A stretch of DNA of 62,741 bases from Muribaculaceae bacterium Zag1 (GCA_002633115.1 NWBJ01000094.1:1-62741); one strand, 5' to 3'; positions 25,359 through 35,341 are shown, numbered from the stretch's first letter. Numbers and translations are program-made. The notes: generated by a model from the letters alone, not told the origin.

Positions 25359-28102
25359 CTATTCCATCTTGGAGGTGCGGGCTTGGACCTCTGAGGGAGT
25401 TTCGTTGAAATATTCGCGGTAGCATTTGGCGAAATAGCTGGGCGAGGTGAATCCTACTGAATAGGAAATCTCGGATACAGTCATCTCTGAGTTTTTGAGC
25501 ATCTGAGCGGCGCGGCGCAGACGCAGGTTGCGTATCAGTTCGGCTGGCGAGTAGTTGGTGAGGGCCTTGAGCTTGCGGTACATTTGCACACGGCTCAGCC
25601 CCAGGCGTTGGGCCAGTTCCTCGACCGACAGGTCGGCGTTGCCAATCTCATCGTTGACGATGGCCACAAATCGCTGATAAAATTCATTGTCGATGTCGTG
25701 GACTGGCACTGATTTCTGCGATGCAGCCTCGGCAACGGGCTCGGCAGCAGTGTTGCCCATAGACGAATATATACGCTTGCGATTCTCGATGAGCGAGTCG
25801 CAGCGGGCCGATAACATCTCAGAATCAAAAGGCTTTGACATATAGGCATCCACACCGCATTGGTATCCGAGGGTTCGCTGCTCATCGAGCGAACAGGCAG
25901 TGAGCAACAATACCGGTGTAGCCTCCTCGGCTTTTAGACGTCGGCAGGTCTCGTATCCATCAATTCCTGGCATCATCACATCGCAGATAATCAGGTCGGG
26001 GATATATTTGGTAGCGAGTCTTATGCCCTGAGCACCCGATGAGGCTTGAAGCACAGTGAATTTTGGACTGAGTATGCTCTTGATCAGCACTCTGATATCA
26101 GGGTTGTCATCAATAATAAGTATTGTGGGGGCATTCTCGTGTGGCTCGGTCTCGAGGGCTTCGACCTCTTTGAGTTCGTCAACATCGGCCTCGGCCACCG
26201 ACACGGATGCTTGGATATCAGCCGCGGTGTCCGCTTGTGTCTGCTTGACGGGGAGTGTCACGGTGAAAGTGCTGCCTTTGCCCGGTTGGCTCTCGACCGC
26301 TATGGTGCCTTGGTGCATCTCAACGAATACCTTTGACAGGGCCAAGCCTATGCCAGAGCCAGTAGGATTGATATGGTCGGTCTTGAAGAATCGGTCAAAA
26401 ATCTGTGAGATTTCCTCTTGAGGTATTCCTACGCCAGTGTCCTTGACTGCCAAGCATATAGAATCGCCTTTGCGTGATAGATTGACATCAATCGAGCCAT
26501 TGGCTGGGGTAAATTTGAAGGCGTTGGAGAGAATGTTGAAATATACGCGCTCAATCTTGTCGAGGTCAAGGGCGGTATGATAATCCTGGCCAGTCTCGAT
26601 AGTCAAAGAGAAATGCAGGTGGCGCTTGCGCGGGCTGCAGCCTCAAAGGCTGCGCTCCACTCGCGCAGAGCCTCGCTGAGGTCAACATTTTTTAGGGATA
26701 AGCCGAGTTTTGAATCCTCATATTTGCGTAGATCCAGTATCTGATTGATTAGGCGTTGCAATCGCTTTACATTCTTGTCGGCGAGTTGCATCAGGGTTGA
26801 CTGTTGCTCGGTGAGGTTGGTGGCAGTGGCCAGTTGGTGCACTGGTTCGGCCACGAGGGTGAGTGGTGTGCGCAGGTCATGGCTTACATTAGTAAAGAAT
26901 GTCAGCTTTGAGCGCGTGGCATCTTGCAGTTGCTTGTACAGTGTGTCGAGTTGGTCGCGCTGCTTTGCCAGCTCGATATTCTGGGCCTCAACCTCTTGGT
27001 GATGGCGCTTGCGTGCCCAGTAGGCGCGTAGCACCACGAATAACAACCCGGCGCATAGCACAATGATAATCAAGGCGCTATACAGAAAGGCGGTCTGCAG
27101 CGAGTGTTTCTCACAATATGAATCGAGGCTTTGCTTTAGGCCGCTGATTTTGCTTGTCTCTTCGCGCAGGGCTTGGTCCTGCAACAATAGCATTTCAGCA
27201 TTTGTTGCATCGACAGTCGCCGGGGTGGGGAGGATTGAGACCTTTTTATAGGGCTTGCCCTCGAGGATGGCAATGGCCGTGCGCACCAGTTCGTGTCCCC
27301 CCGTTGGGTACAAGAATGTGGCATCGATAATAGAATCGGCCACTGCCTGAATGCCAATGGTGGGCGCGGCATCGATGCCGATCGTCTTGACTTGTCGGTG
27401 TGCGGCACGGGCTCTCATAGCTCCGGCTATGGCCATGCGGTCGTTGTGGGCGTATATCAGGTTGGCCTCGGGATAGAGGGAAAGCAATGAGTCGGACACT
27501 CGGCTACCCTCTTCATAATTCCAATAGCCATTGCCACGGCCCAGCACCTTGATGCCGAGCTCCTCGGCGGCGGAATCGAAACCGCGCTGGCGGTCGGTGG
27601 CGGGCGACGATCCCTCCAGGCCGCAGATTTCTATCACTCGGCACTCATCGCCCAGCATAGCCCGAGCCAGCAGGGCAGCTTGGTGCCCGATCTCAACATT
27701 GTCGGCTCCCTGGTAGGCCGTATAATACTCGCCATTGACATTGCGGTCGAAAACGATAATGGGCAATCCGCTCTCGTAGATGCGTTTGATTGTGGGAGTG
27801 AGGGCATCGGCCTCGTTGGGCGCGGCGATGATTAGGTCAAATCCCTCATTGACGAAATATTCCAGGTCGGCGATTTGCTTGGCATTGTCGTCATCGCCCG
27901 ACCGGATTTCGATTTCAATATTGTCATGAAACATGGCCTCGCGCCTGATTTCTTCGTTCATCTTATCGCGCCAGTCATCGGCCGAACATTGCGATACCCC
28001 GATTCGGTAGTGAGGCTCGTGGGTGCACGAGCCCGTCAGTGCGGCTATGGCAATACTGAGGGTAAATAAGAGGAGCGAGCGCAAAGGATAGACGTTTATC
28101 AT
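25359..28102 (-). pseudogene. Hybrid two-component sensor-regulator of the fructan locus, broken by one frameshift
   Basis: Reads as a 914-residue hybrid sensor if one base is restored near 26627-26634; otherwise it is split into 26603-28102 and 25359-26606. Domains in order: signal/TM (MINVYPLRSLLLFTLSIAIA), a periplasmic type I sugar-binding domain (YRIGVSQCSADDWRDKMNEE...FDLIIAAPNEADALTP, about residues 30-300), TM (about 345-365), HisKA with FTNVSHDLRTPL, HATPase with NILSNAFKFTP and DTGVGIPQEE, a receiver (TILIIDDNPDIR, ICDVMMPG) and an AraC-type HTH (VGFTSPSYFAKCYREYFNETP). The build is that of BT1754, whose periplasmic domain binds fructose and which activates the fructan locus. The breakpoint is a -1 shift in a GCGCG run inside the kinase, with clean homology on both sides (ARKRHLHFSL). 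The frame runs upstream to 28255, but the signal sequence starts at 28102. Confidence 0.85.
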
Positions 28103-28435
28103 ATCGTGGGTTTGGATTGGGATGAAAAAGGGTTGGTTTTTAGATACGGCAAAGTTAGTGATTTCGCCCGACAAAATCCCAATTTGGGGATTGTAGAATC
28201 GATAATTGAGGTTACATAAGGTACAAATTTCGCTACATTGAATCAATTTTTTCATAAAATGTGACCTGTGTATTACCTAACTGATGTAATTCCGTATTAA
28301 TTTTGCAATGGATTTAGGCCACGAAGCCAATTGCCCGCCTGGCGGCAATAATAATGGTAAGAATCTCGCTGCCCTCTCGGCCAGTTGGCGCTCTGCAACC
28401 CGAATCCGCCTCTAATCTCAAACAACATCGAAATC
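28103..28435. promoter_or_regulatory. Divergent control region between hybrid sensor and GH32 gene
   Basis: 333 bases without a gene. It holds a minus-strand -7 TAACTTTG (28157-28150) for the sensor and a plus-strand -7 TAATTTTG (28298-28305) for the GH32-permease-kinase side. A small dyad ATCCC-n6-GGGAT lies at 28176-28191. The plus promoter lacks a good -33, consistent with activator dependence. Confidence 0.5.
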
Positions 28436-30247
28436 ATGAAAATCTTCAACCCGGCTTTACTTGTAGCTGCTGCGCTATGCGCCCCGGCCCTCGCTTGGGC
28501 TGGCATATCAGCCTCGCACCTTGGCAGCACCAATACTATGGTGCGCCTCACCGAGCCGCAGCGCTATCTGTTGCTGCCTGTCCAGGAGGCTATGCCTGAT
28601 GCCAAGGTCGAGGTGCTGGTCAATGGCAAGCCCGAACGCACCCTGTATGTGCGTCTCGCCGATACCGCTGTCGACTATGTGGTGCCTCTCGACCTCGAGC
28701 CTTATCGCGGCCAAGGCGAGGTGCTGCTCAACATCATCACCGAGGCCTACCGCAGCCGCAGCCGCGAAGCAGCCGACTATGTGTGCTGGAGCGCGATGCA
28801 GATGTCCGATACGTTCGACACCCAGAATACCGAGAAATACCGTCCGCTCTACCACCACACCCCGCTATATGGGTGGATGAATGACCCCAATGGCATGTTC
28901 TACCGTGATGGCGAATGGCATCTCTATTACCAGCACAATCCATACGGCTCGAAATGGCAAAATATGACCTGGGGCCACTCGTCCTCGCGTGATCTTGTCA
29001 ATTGGATCCACCATCCCGAGGCTATCGAGCCTGACGGACTTGGCACAATCTTCAGCGGCAGTTCGGTTGTCGACCATCAAGGTACAGCCGGATTTGGCGA
29101 GGGCTCTGTCATCTCGATCTACACCTCTTGCGCCCATAGCCAGGTGCAGAGCTTGGCCTACAGCCACGATGGCGGACTGACATTCACCAAATATCCTGGC
29201 AATCCTATTATCCCCAATCCAAGAGAGGCGAGAGACCCCAATATGTTCTGGCACGAGCCAAGCGGCCAATGGGTGATGGTGCTCGCTGATGCCCTTGAGC
29301 ATCAAATGCAGATCTACACCTCAGCCAACCTTAAGGATTGGACCCTCCAGAGCAGCTTCGGCAAGGGATATGGCGCTCAAGAGGGCGTGTGGGAATGTCC
29401 CGACCTATTTGAGCTGCCGGTCGAGGGCACCAACGAGCGCAAATGGGTGCTGGTGTGCAACCTCAATCCCGGCGGACCCTTTGGCGGCAGCGCCACGCAA
29501 TATTTCGTGGGCGACTTTGATGGTAAGACCTTCCGCTGCGACACCGACCCATCGGTGACAAAATGGATGGACTACGGCAAGGATCACTATGCCACTGTGA
29601 GCTGGAGCAATGCGCCGGCCGACCGGCGCGTGGTGCTGGGGTGGATGAGCAATTGGCAGTATGCCAATGATGTGCCCACCATGCAATATCGCAGCGCCAA
29701 CACTCTGCCTCGCGACTTGGGCCTGTTCCGCGCTGATGATGGCCAACTCTATCTGAGCGTTAAGCCGTCGGCCGAGGTCGATGTGCTCAGAGGCAAGGCT
29801 GTAGCCAAGGGCAGTTTCAACGTGGGCAATGGCAAGGAGAAATCTTTTGCTCTGCCCGAGGCAAATGATGGAGTATGCGAGATTGAGATTGACTATGCCG
29901 CAGCCCGTGGCAAACAGCTCACCTTGACCCTCAGCAATGCCCAGGGCGAAGAATTGGCAATGCTCTATGATGCCGACAAGCATGAGTTCTCGATGGATCG
30001 CACTCGCGCTGGGTTGTCAGATTTCTCTCATAGTTTCCCGGCGGTGACTGTGGCCCCGACTTATGATGCTCAGGGCAAGCTGCGCCTGTTTATCGACCGC
30101 TGTTCGGTCGAGGCATTTGATGGCGACGGGCGCTTTGCGATGACCAATCTAGTATTTCCCACCTCTCCCTACACTCAATTGCGCGTCGGCGCCAATGGCG
30201 CCTCAGCCAAAATCAATTCCCTCAAAATCTATCCTCTGGTTAATTGA
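28436..30247 (+). CDS. GH32 exo-fructanase with N-terminal DUF4980 domain, periplasmic
   Basis: 603 residues. It has a cleavable signal peptide (MKIFNPALLVAAALCAPALAWA) without lipobox, so it is periplasmic. A DUF4980-like beta domain (LTEPQRYLLLPVQEAMPDAKVEVLVNG, about residues 25-130) precedes the GH32 propeller: nucleophile Asp150 in WMNDPNG, RDP in EARDPNMFWHE and acid/base Glu in VWECPDLFEL. The C-terminal sandwich has LFIDRCSVEAFDGDG. This architecture is that of the periplasmic exo-acting fructanases of Bacteroides fructan loci, which release fructose from imported oligosaccharides. The frame is open to 28385, but the signal peptide sets the start at 28436. Confidence 0.92.
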   Translation: MKIFNPALLVAAALCAPALAWAGISASHLGSTNTMVRLTEPQRYLLLPVQEAMPDAKVEVLVNGKPERTLYVRLADTAVDYVVPLDLEPYRGQGEVLLNIITEAYRSRSREAADYVCWSAMQMSDTFDTQNTEKYRPLYHHTPLYGWMNDPNGMFYRDGEWHLYYQHNPYGSKWQNMTWGHSSSRDLVNWIHHPEAIEPDGLGTIFSGSSVVDHQGTAGFGEGSVISIYTSCAHSQVQSLAYSHDGGLTFTKYPGNPIIPNPREARDPNMFWHEPSGQWVMVLADALEHQMQIYTSANLKDWTLQSSFGKGYGAQEGVWECPDLFELPVEGTNERKWVLVCNLNPGGPFGGSATQYFVGDFDGKTFRCDTDPSVTKWMDYGKDHYATVSWSNAPADRRVVLGWMSNWQYANDVPTMQYRSANTLPRDLGLFRADDGQLYLSVKPSAEVDVLRGKAVAKGSFNVGNGKEKSFALPEANDGVCEIEIDYAAARGKQLTLTLSNAQGEELAMLYDADKHEFSMDRTRAGLSDFSHSFPAVTVAPTYDAQGKLRLFIDRCSVEAFDGDGRFAMTNLVFPTSPYTQLRVGANGASAKINSLKIYPLVN

Positions 30248-30248
30248 A

Positions 30249-30374
30249 ACGTAAGTACGTAAGCTTTACGTAAGCACCCTGATTATGGATCTAAATTTTT
30301 ATTGTTTAGGACCCTCCCAAATAAAATAGAAAGTACCTGGTTTGTGCTTACGTCAGTCTTACGTGCTTACGTTC
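30249..30374. repeat. Inverted repeat of ACGTAAG words
   Basis: ACGTAAGTACGTAAG and TTTACGTAAGCA (30249-30276) face TGCTTACGTCAG and TTACGTGCTTACG (30345-30372) on the other side of about 70 bases. It lies between GH32 and the permease gene, and is followed at 30381-30413 by TATCACTTATCCCTTATAC words that resemble the arms around the four-helix-bundle cassette. Confidence 0.65.
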
Positions 30375-30417
30375 TCCAGATACTTTATCACTTATCCCTT
30401 ATACTTTATCCTTAAAT

Positions 30418-31626
30418 ATGGCTTCTCAAGATACTGCAACTACGGTTGCGCGCCCGCAGGTGGCCGTAAGGCCCCGCACTACGATGGCGCAGATACTGCC
30501 CATAATGCTGTGTTTCTTCGCCATGGGTTTTGCCGACCTGGTGGGCACTGCCTCAAATTATGTGCAGAAAGACCTTGGCCTCACCGATTCGCAGGCCAAC
30601 CTCTTCCCCTCGCTTGTGTTTTTCTGGTTCCTAATCTTCTCGGTGCCGACTGGGCTGCTGATGAATCGCATAGGCCGCAAGCGTACGGTTATGCTCAGCC
30701 TCGGCGTAACTCTGCTATCGCTGCTTATTCCGATGGCTGGAGAGGGATTCACAGTGATGCTGATTGCCTTCTCGCTGCTCGGCATCGGCAATGCTCTGAT
30801 GCAGACCTCGCTCAATCCCTTGGTGAGCAATCTGATTACATCCGACAAATTGGCTTCGACCCTTACCTTTGGCCAATTTGTCAAGGCTATAGCCTCGTTC
30901 CTCGCTCCTATCATCTGCGCTTGGGGCGCCACTACGCTGATGCCCACTCTGGGCCTCGGATGGAGGGTATTGTTTCCCATCTATGCGGCAGTTTGTTTGC
31001 TGCCAGTAGCCTTTCTTGGGGCTACGCCTATCCATGAGGAGCGTCCTGACAAGGCATCAAGCATCGGTAGTTGTTTCCGGCTGCTCGGCAAACCTTTCAT
31101 TCTGCTTTGCTTCCTCGGCATCATGTGCCATGTTGGCATCGATGTTGGTACCAATACAACGGCTCCAAAGCTGCTCATCGAGCGCGTAGGCCTCACCCTC
31201 GAGGAGGCCGGCTTTGCCACCAGCGTGTATTTCATATTCCGCACAATAGGTTGCTTCACTGGGTCGTTTATTCTTAGGACAGTGCCTACTCGCGCTTTCT
31301 TTATCCTCAGCGTGGCTATGATGGCAGCTGGCATGGCGCTGCTCTTCGTGGGCGATACCGTGGCTCTCCTCTACACTGGGATCGGACTGATTGGCTATGG
31401 CAATAGCAATGTGTTCTCGATGGTGTTTGCACAGGCACTCAATAGCACGTCGACCGAAAAAAATGAGGTGTCTGGCCTGATGATCATGGGTCTCTTTGGT
31501 GGCACAGTGTTCCCCCTCGCCATGGGTTATGCCAGCGATGCCGTAGGCGCCCAATACGGTGCGGTAGCCGTGATGACCCTCGGCGTCATCTACCTCGCCG
31601 CCTACATCTTCAAAATTAAACATTAA
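30418..31626 (+). CDS. MFS permease of the fructan locus (fructose importer candidate)
   Basis: 402 residues with about 12 hydrophobic segments. MFS features: MLCFFAMGFADLVGTASNYVQKDLGLTDSQANLFPSL, VPTGLLMNRIGRKRTVMLSLG (the loop 2-3 motif) and MGLFGGTVFPLAMGYASD. It is located between the periplasmic exo-fructanase and the fructokinase, the same place as the inner-membrane monosaccharide importer of the B. thetaiotaomicron locus, so fructose is the expected substrate. It belongs to a different branch from the FucP-like permease at 10174-11370. Confidence 0.86.
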   Translation: MASQDTATTVARPQVAVRPRTTMAQILPIMLCFFAMGFADLVGTASNYVQKDLGLTDSQANLFPSLVFFWFLIFSVPTGLLMNRIGRKRTVMLSLGVTLLSLLIPMAGEGFTVMLIAFSLLGIGNALMQTSLNPLVSNLITSDKLASTLTFGQFVKAIASFLAPIICAWGATTLMPTLGLGWRVLFPIYAAVCLLPVAFLGATPIHEERPDKASSIGSCFRLLGKPFILLCFLGIMCHVGIDVGTNTTAPKLLIERVGLTLEEAGFATSVYFIFRTIGCFTGSFILRTVPTRAFFILSVAMMAAGMALLFVGDTVALLYTGIGLIGYGNSNVFSMVFAQALNSTSTEKNEVSGLMIMGLFGGTVFPLAMGYASDAVGAQYGAVAVMTLGVIYLAAYIFKIKH

Positions 31627-31648
31627 ATTTTAATATAAAAAAATATAT

Positions 31649-31913
31649 CTAACCACGAAGTTCACGAAGGATTCACGAAGTTCACGAAGCGATTCTTTAC
31701 CTTTGAAAAAGGGCCGCAAGGCCACGAAGGCGCAAGGCTTTTTAAAGGTCACGAAGACTTGCTGGAAACATTTGGAACGACGTATCTGTATAGCCTTCGT
31801 GACCTTCTCAAAGCTCTGCGCCTTCGTGGCCTTGCGGCCTTGTCATAGGCGAACTATGGGAAGATAGAAATCTTTGTGAACTTCGTGTGGTCTTCGTGAA
31901 CTTCGTGGTTAGA
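31649..31913. repeat. 265-bp iterated-word inverted repeat (CACGAAG family)
   Basis: Three nested pairs of perfect arms: 31649-31669/31893-31913 (21 bp, CTAACCACGAAGTTCACGAA...), 31713-31734/31817-31838 (22 bp, GCCGCAAGGCCACGAAGGCG...) and 31745-31756/31795-31806 (12 bp). The words GTTCACGAAG and GGCCACGAAGG recur in direct orientation within each arm. The element occupies nearly the whole gap between permease and fructokinase and would lie in their transcript. Confidence 0.85.
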
Positions 31914-31931
31914 ATAATAATTTCAACTATT

Positions 31932-32801
31932 ATGACTATTGTTGGATTAGGAGAGGCCCTGTGGGATATGCTGCCCGAGGGCAAAAAGATAGGCGGTGCG
32001 CCTGCCAATTTTGCATTTCACGCGTCGCAATTCGGTCTCGACGGCTATGCCGCCAGTGCGGTGGGCAATGATGCCCTGGGCGATGAAATTTTGGAGACAT
32101 TTGACCAGAAGGGCCTGCGCTATGTGATTGAGCGTGTGGATTATCCCACTGGTACTGTGCAAGTAGCCCTCGATGCCAAGGGTGTGCCTCAATACGATAT
32201 CCGCGAGGGCGCAGCCTGGGACAATATCCCCTGGACTCCAGCCATGGCCGCTCTGGCGGCTGATACCCAGGCGGTTTGCTTTGGGTCGTTGGCTCAGCGC
32301 TCCGAGGGATCGAGGCAGACGATTCGCCGCTTCCTCGAGGCCATGCCCGAGGGGAGCCTTAAGGTGTTTGACATCAATCTGCGTCAGCATTTCTATACCC
32401 CCGAGGTGCTCGAAGAGTCGATGCGCCTGTGTGATATCCTTAAGATAAATGATGAGGAGCTGGTGATTGTGAGCCGTATGCTCGACTATCCCGCCACAGA
32501 TGTGCAGGACCGTTGCCGTCGGCTCATCAACGACTATGGGCTGCGGATGCTGATTCTCACTTGCGGCACCTGTGGCAGCTATGTCTTCGGTGCCGATGGC
32601 TCGGTATCGTTCCTGCCCACGCCCAAGGTCGATGTTGCCGACACTGTCGGCGCCGGCGATTCATTCACTGGCTCGTTTGTAGCCTCCCTACTCAAAGGCG
32701 CTTCCATTCCCGACGCCCATCGCCGCGCCGTCGATGTCTCAGCCTACGTCTGCACCCAGCCCGGCGCCATGCCCCAGCTCCCCTCCCACCTCCTCGCATA
32801 A
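31932..32801 (+). CDS. Fructokinase (PfkB family)
   Basis: Phosphorylates fructose in the cytoplasm, completing the fructan pathway. 289 residues from MTIVGLGEALWDMLPEGKKI. PfkB motifs: GGAPANFAFHASQFG near the N-terminus, ILTCGTCGSYVFG, and VADTVGAGDSFTGSFVASLL with the catalytic Asp (GAGD). FDINLRQHFYTPEVLEES is typical of bacterial fructokinases. The frame is open to 31887 through the repeat, but family similarity starts at 31932. Confidence 0.92.
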   Translation: MTIVGLGEALWDMLPEGKKIGGAPANFAFHASQFGLDGYAASAVGNDALGDEILETFDQKGLRYVIERVDYPTGTVQVALDAKGVPQYDIREGAAWDNIPWTPAMAALAADTQAVCFGSLAQRSEGSRQTIRRFLEAMPEGSLKVFDINLRQHFYTPEVLEESMRLCDILKINDEELVIVSRMLDYPATDVQDRCRRLINDYGLRMLILTCGTCGSYVFGADGSVSFLPTPKVDVADTVGAGDSFTGSFVASLLKGASIPDAHRRAVDVSAYVCTQPGAMPQLPSHLLA

Positions 32802-32817
32802 TCTCTCAGAGTCTTAT

Positions 32818-32864
32818 GTTTACATGGTAAAGGTTGGCCCAGGGCCAACCTTTACCATGTAAAC
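32818..32864. terminator. 47-bp perfect palindrome between convergent genes
   Basis: Two 23-base arms (32818-32840 and 32842-32864) are exact reverse complements around a single A. The core reads GGTTGGCCC a GGGCCAACC. It lies 17 bases after the fructokinase stop and 3 bases before the end of the convergent gene, so it may act as a bidirectional terminator. Confidence 0.85.
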
Positions 32865-32866
32865 GC

Positions 32867-33571
32867 TTATCGGAGGAATTTCTTGGTGACGGATTGGGAG
32901 GAGGATTGGGCGAGGGCTATGTAGAGGCCATTGGGCAGGGAAGATATATCCACTGTATTTGAGCCATCGGCCTTCATCACCAATGCGCCATTGGCATTGT
33001 AGATTTCCAGCCGATTGGATGAGCCAGTGGCTCCTTCCACACAGATTTGTCCCTCATGCACAATTATGTCTAAAGTCTCACTATCAATTGCCTCTATGCC
33101 ATTGATATCGTCAGGGAAAACCAGCTTGTAGTCCTCCTCAGAGAGATAGTCAGAGGAATTGATGAAAAAGACCTCTATACGCTCGTAACTATCCGTTGCA
33201 TTATCATATTCTTGATAGGTTAATCTGAAGAAAGTGTCAGGGCGAATATTCTGGAAGGTTCGTGTGAAATATCCTTCTTCATTGAACTCCTCGATAGGAA
33301 TACGTAACTGCCAAAATATCTGACCGTATTTTTGGTATCTTTCCCAGCTCGATTTCTCTAAGCGCATGGGAATAAAGTCAGAAGCTATTATCTTTATGGT
33401 CATTTGACCAATAGCGTAATAAGATAAATCTTCTTGTTGATATGTTTCATAATCATAGATTATTTCCTCTTCAATTCCATAGGGATTCTCATCATAAGAA
33501 ACACTAAAAGTATTAAAGGGGAATAGAACCATAGAAATAAAAAACAGAAGGACGGGATTTATATTGTTCAT
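32867..33571 (-). CDS. Secreted protein with type IX-like C-terminal tail, unknown function
   Basis: 234 residues with an N-terminal signal (MNNINPVLLFFISMVLFPFNTFS). The middle part (Tyr/Glu-rich, residues 25-170) is not recognised. The last about 70 residues (LEIYNANGALVMKADGSN...DISSLPNGLYIALAQSSS...TKKFLR) follow the pattern of Por-secretion (type IX, type A) sorting domains. The start overlaps the stop of the preceding gene by the 4-base ATGA, indicating translational coupling. It is the last gene of the five-gene minus-strand group. Confidence 0.7.
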   Translation of the reverse strand: MNNINPVLLFFISMVLFPFNTFSVSYDENPYGIEEEIIYDYETYQQEDLSYYAIGQMTIKIIASDFIPMRLEKSSWERYQKYGQIFWQLRIPIEEFNEEGYFTRTFQNIRPDTFFRLTYQEYDNATDSYERIEVFFINSSDYLSEEDYKLVFPDDINGIEAIDSETLDIIVHEGQICVEGATGSSNRLEIYNANGALVMKADGSNTVDISSLPNGLYIALAQSSSQSVTKKFLR

Positions 33572-35331
33572 CTTTTTATATATTTTTCTATTCTTGTGTC
33601 TCCATTTTCATAATAACGTTTGATAAGGAAAAGACCAGATTTTAGAGATTGTTTTAATTCTTCCTCCTCTTCTCCCCATGTAATGAGTTGACCGGAAATA
33701 GTATAAATTTCAGTTTTATATAATGAGGTATCAAAAATCACGATTCCGGAATCCTCAATACCAGCTGTGGTATAGGCCCTATTTTGAGAGGATGGAATAT
33801 TGGCTAAGCGCTCAATCTGCTTGGTAGTGGTACCATAAGTGTTAGTAGCTTGGATTTCGACCCAGGTATTGTACAAGGAACTTATTTCGCCAGATATGAC
33901 ATGTGCGAACACTGGCTCGTTCACTCGTTGAGACCTCATGATACTACAATCCTCCTCAATAACAAACACAGTTAGGTATTCTGCTCCTGAGTAATTTACA
34001 TTAAATCCTAATTTATAGTTATACTCAGAAGTGGGATACACTACAAAATCACTGATAGACTTTATTGTAGGCTTCAACTCCAAAGATATTTTGAGAGGAC
34101 GTGCCGTATATCGTTGTCCATTTGTGGTAGTGCATCCATATTCAATGAGACCTTCCAAATCTCCATTCATATTTACATAAAGCCCATCAAACGAACTGAG
34201 AGGTTGGATAGCGAAGGCGATTGGACTAACACCTTGGCTTATTGTTCTGTAGACTCCATTTATATTCTTTAGCTTGAATCTCCAATAGGCGGTACTAATG
34301 TTTAGGCCTGGTGCAACGGCCACAAAGCTTTTGTACGTATAAGCTGAACCTACACCATTAGCATCTAATCCATCCCACCTTATCGTTATTGGCGAGTAAG
34401 AGGTTGAGGAAGTTGATGAGGATGAGGTTTCCCAGCCAATAGCATTCAATATTTCTTCAGTAGTATCATCGATTTCTAACCATTTGGTATTATCATTCCA
34501 ACCATAATGCATTAACGATGCATTATTGTCTAAGAATACCAAAGAACGGTGAGGTTGGTAAGAAGATGGAGAATACATTTTATAGTTATTGTTATCATCA
34601 AAAAATACGGAACCACTCTCTACAAAATTTTTGAAAGCAGTTGATCCAGGAATTAGAGATGTGAAATTTATTCCATTTGATATTAGGTGAGTATCGAAAA
34701 TTGTCGGAAGGCCATTTTGAAATTCAAAGTTGTCTGTAGAAAGTCCATATTGACCAACTGAGCTTCCGAATCCGAGACTAAGAGCAAAGGCCCGAAGAGC
34801 TTGGGTTAGCATATTGTATCCTTCAGTTTGAGCATCAGAATTAAAACTGCAATTCCATTCAATCTGGGAATTAAAAGTAATATAAACATCAGAGTACAAT
34901 AAATCACTCTCCCTAGCATTAGATATCTCATGCCAAAGGATTGCAGGATATAGAATAGAATTGCTTTCTTGGCACCAAGTGTCCACAATGAATACCTCAT
35001 TGTTGTCAGTTTCACCAAATTCTATATCTATATAGATATCCTGTTGATTCTCAATCTTGGTTGCCCATAGTTTTGCAGCAGCTTCTATGCAGATTTTGAT
35101 AGAATCTGGAACCTCTGATCCATAATTGATATTCCAATTGCCTTCGTAAGCCGAAGTGCGCTGGGATTTTTCAGGGAGGCCTACATTAGATAGCGAGCTA
35201 GTAGAGGCGTTGCCTGCATATTCTCTATAGGTAACGTAAATGCGGTCAGTTGTTGTAGCCTCGGCAAGTTGGGCGGAGAGGATCATCACCAAACCGATGA
35301 TGACCACTCCTAAGAAATAAGGAAATTTCAT
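33568..35331 (-). CDS. Secreted metalloprotease-like protein with lost zinc site
   Basis: 587 residues from MKFPYFLGVVIIGLVMILSA, a signal peptide. The region DVYITFNSQIEWN...GYNMLTQALRAFALSLGF (residues 148-188) and the later NASLMHYGWNDNTKWLEIDDTTEEILNAIGW have the layout of metzincin-like secreted proteases of Bacteroidetes. There, a V/T-L-H-E-I-G-H-A-L-G-F helix precedes SLM...AI/LGW. Here the HExxH is replaced by R-A-F-A-L, so zinc catalysis is not expected. The C-terminus (IYTISGQLITW...LKSGLFLIKRYYENG) is a type IX-like tail. An upstream Met at 35367 overlaps the previous gene, but the signal peptide supports 35331. Confidence 0.65.
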   Translation of the reverse strand: MKFPYFLGVVIIGLVMILSAQLAEATTTDRIYVTYREYAGNASTSSLSNVGLPEKSQRTSAYEGNWNINYGSEVPDSIKICIEAAAKLWATKIENQQDIYIDIEFGETDNNEVFIVDTWCQESNSILYPAILWHEISNARESDLLYSDVYITFNSQIEWNCSFNSDAQTEGYNMLTQALRAFALSLGFGSSVGQYGLSTDNFEFQNGLPTIFDTHLISNGINFTSLIPGSTAFKNFVESGSVFFDDNNNYKMYSPSSYQPHRSLVFLDNNASLMHYGWNDNTKWLEIDDTTEEILNAIGWETSSSSTSSTSYSPITIRWDGLDANGVGSAYTYKSFVAVAPGLNISTAYWRFKLKNINGVYRTISQGVSPIAFAIQPLSSFDGLYVNMNGDLEGLIEYGCTTTNGQRYTARPLKISLELKPTIKSISDFVVYPTSEYNYKLGFNVNYSGAEYLTVFVIEEDCSIMRSQRVNEPVFAHVISGEISSLYNTWVEIQATNTYGTTTKQIERLANIPSSQNRAYTTAGIEDSGIVIFDTSLYKTEIYTISGQLITWGEEEEELKQSLKSGLFLIKRYYENGDTRIEKYIKR

Positions 35332-35341
35332 AAGTGTTGAA

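Noticed and set aside
26603-28255. Separate sensor kinase and separate response regulator genes, or programmed frameshifting
   Set aside because: Homology runs through the junction with one missing base, both halves of the kinase catalytic core would be useless alone, and no slippery heptamer or stimulatory structure was seen; an indel is simpler.
31947-32390. Long antisense frames inside fructokinase, hut and GH32 genes
   Set aside because: They are shadows of GC-rich codon use in the real genes, without recognisable domains.
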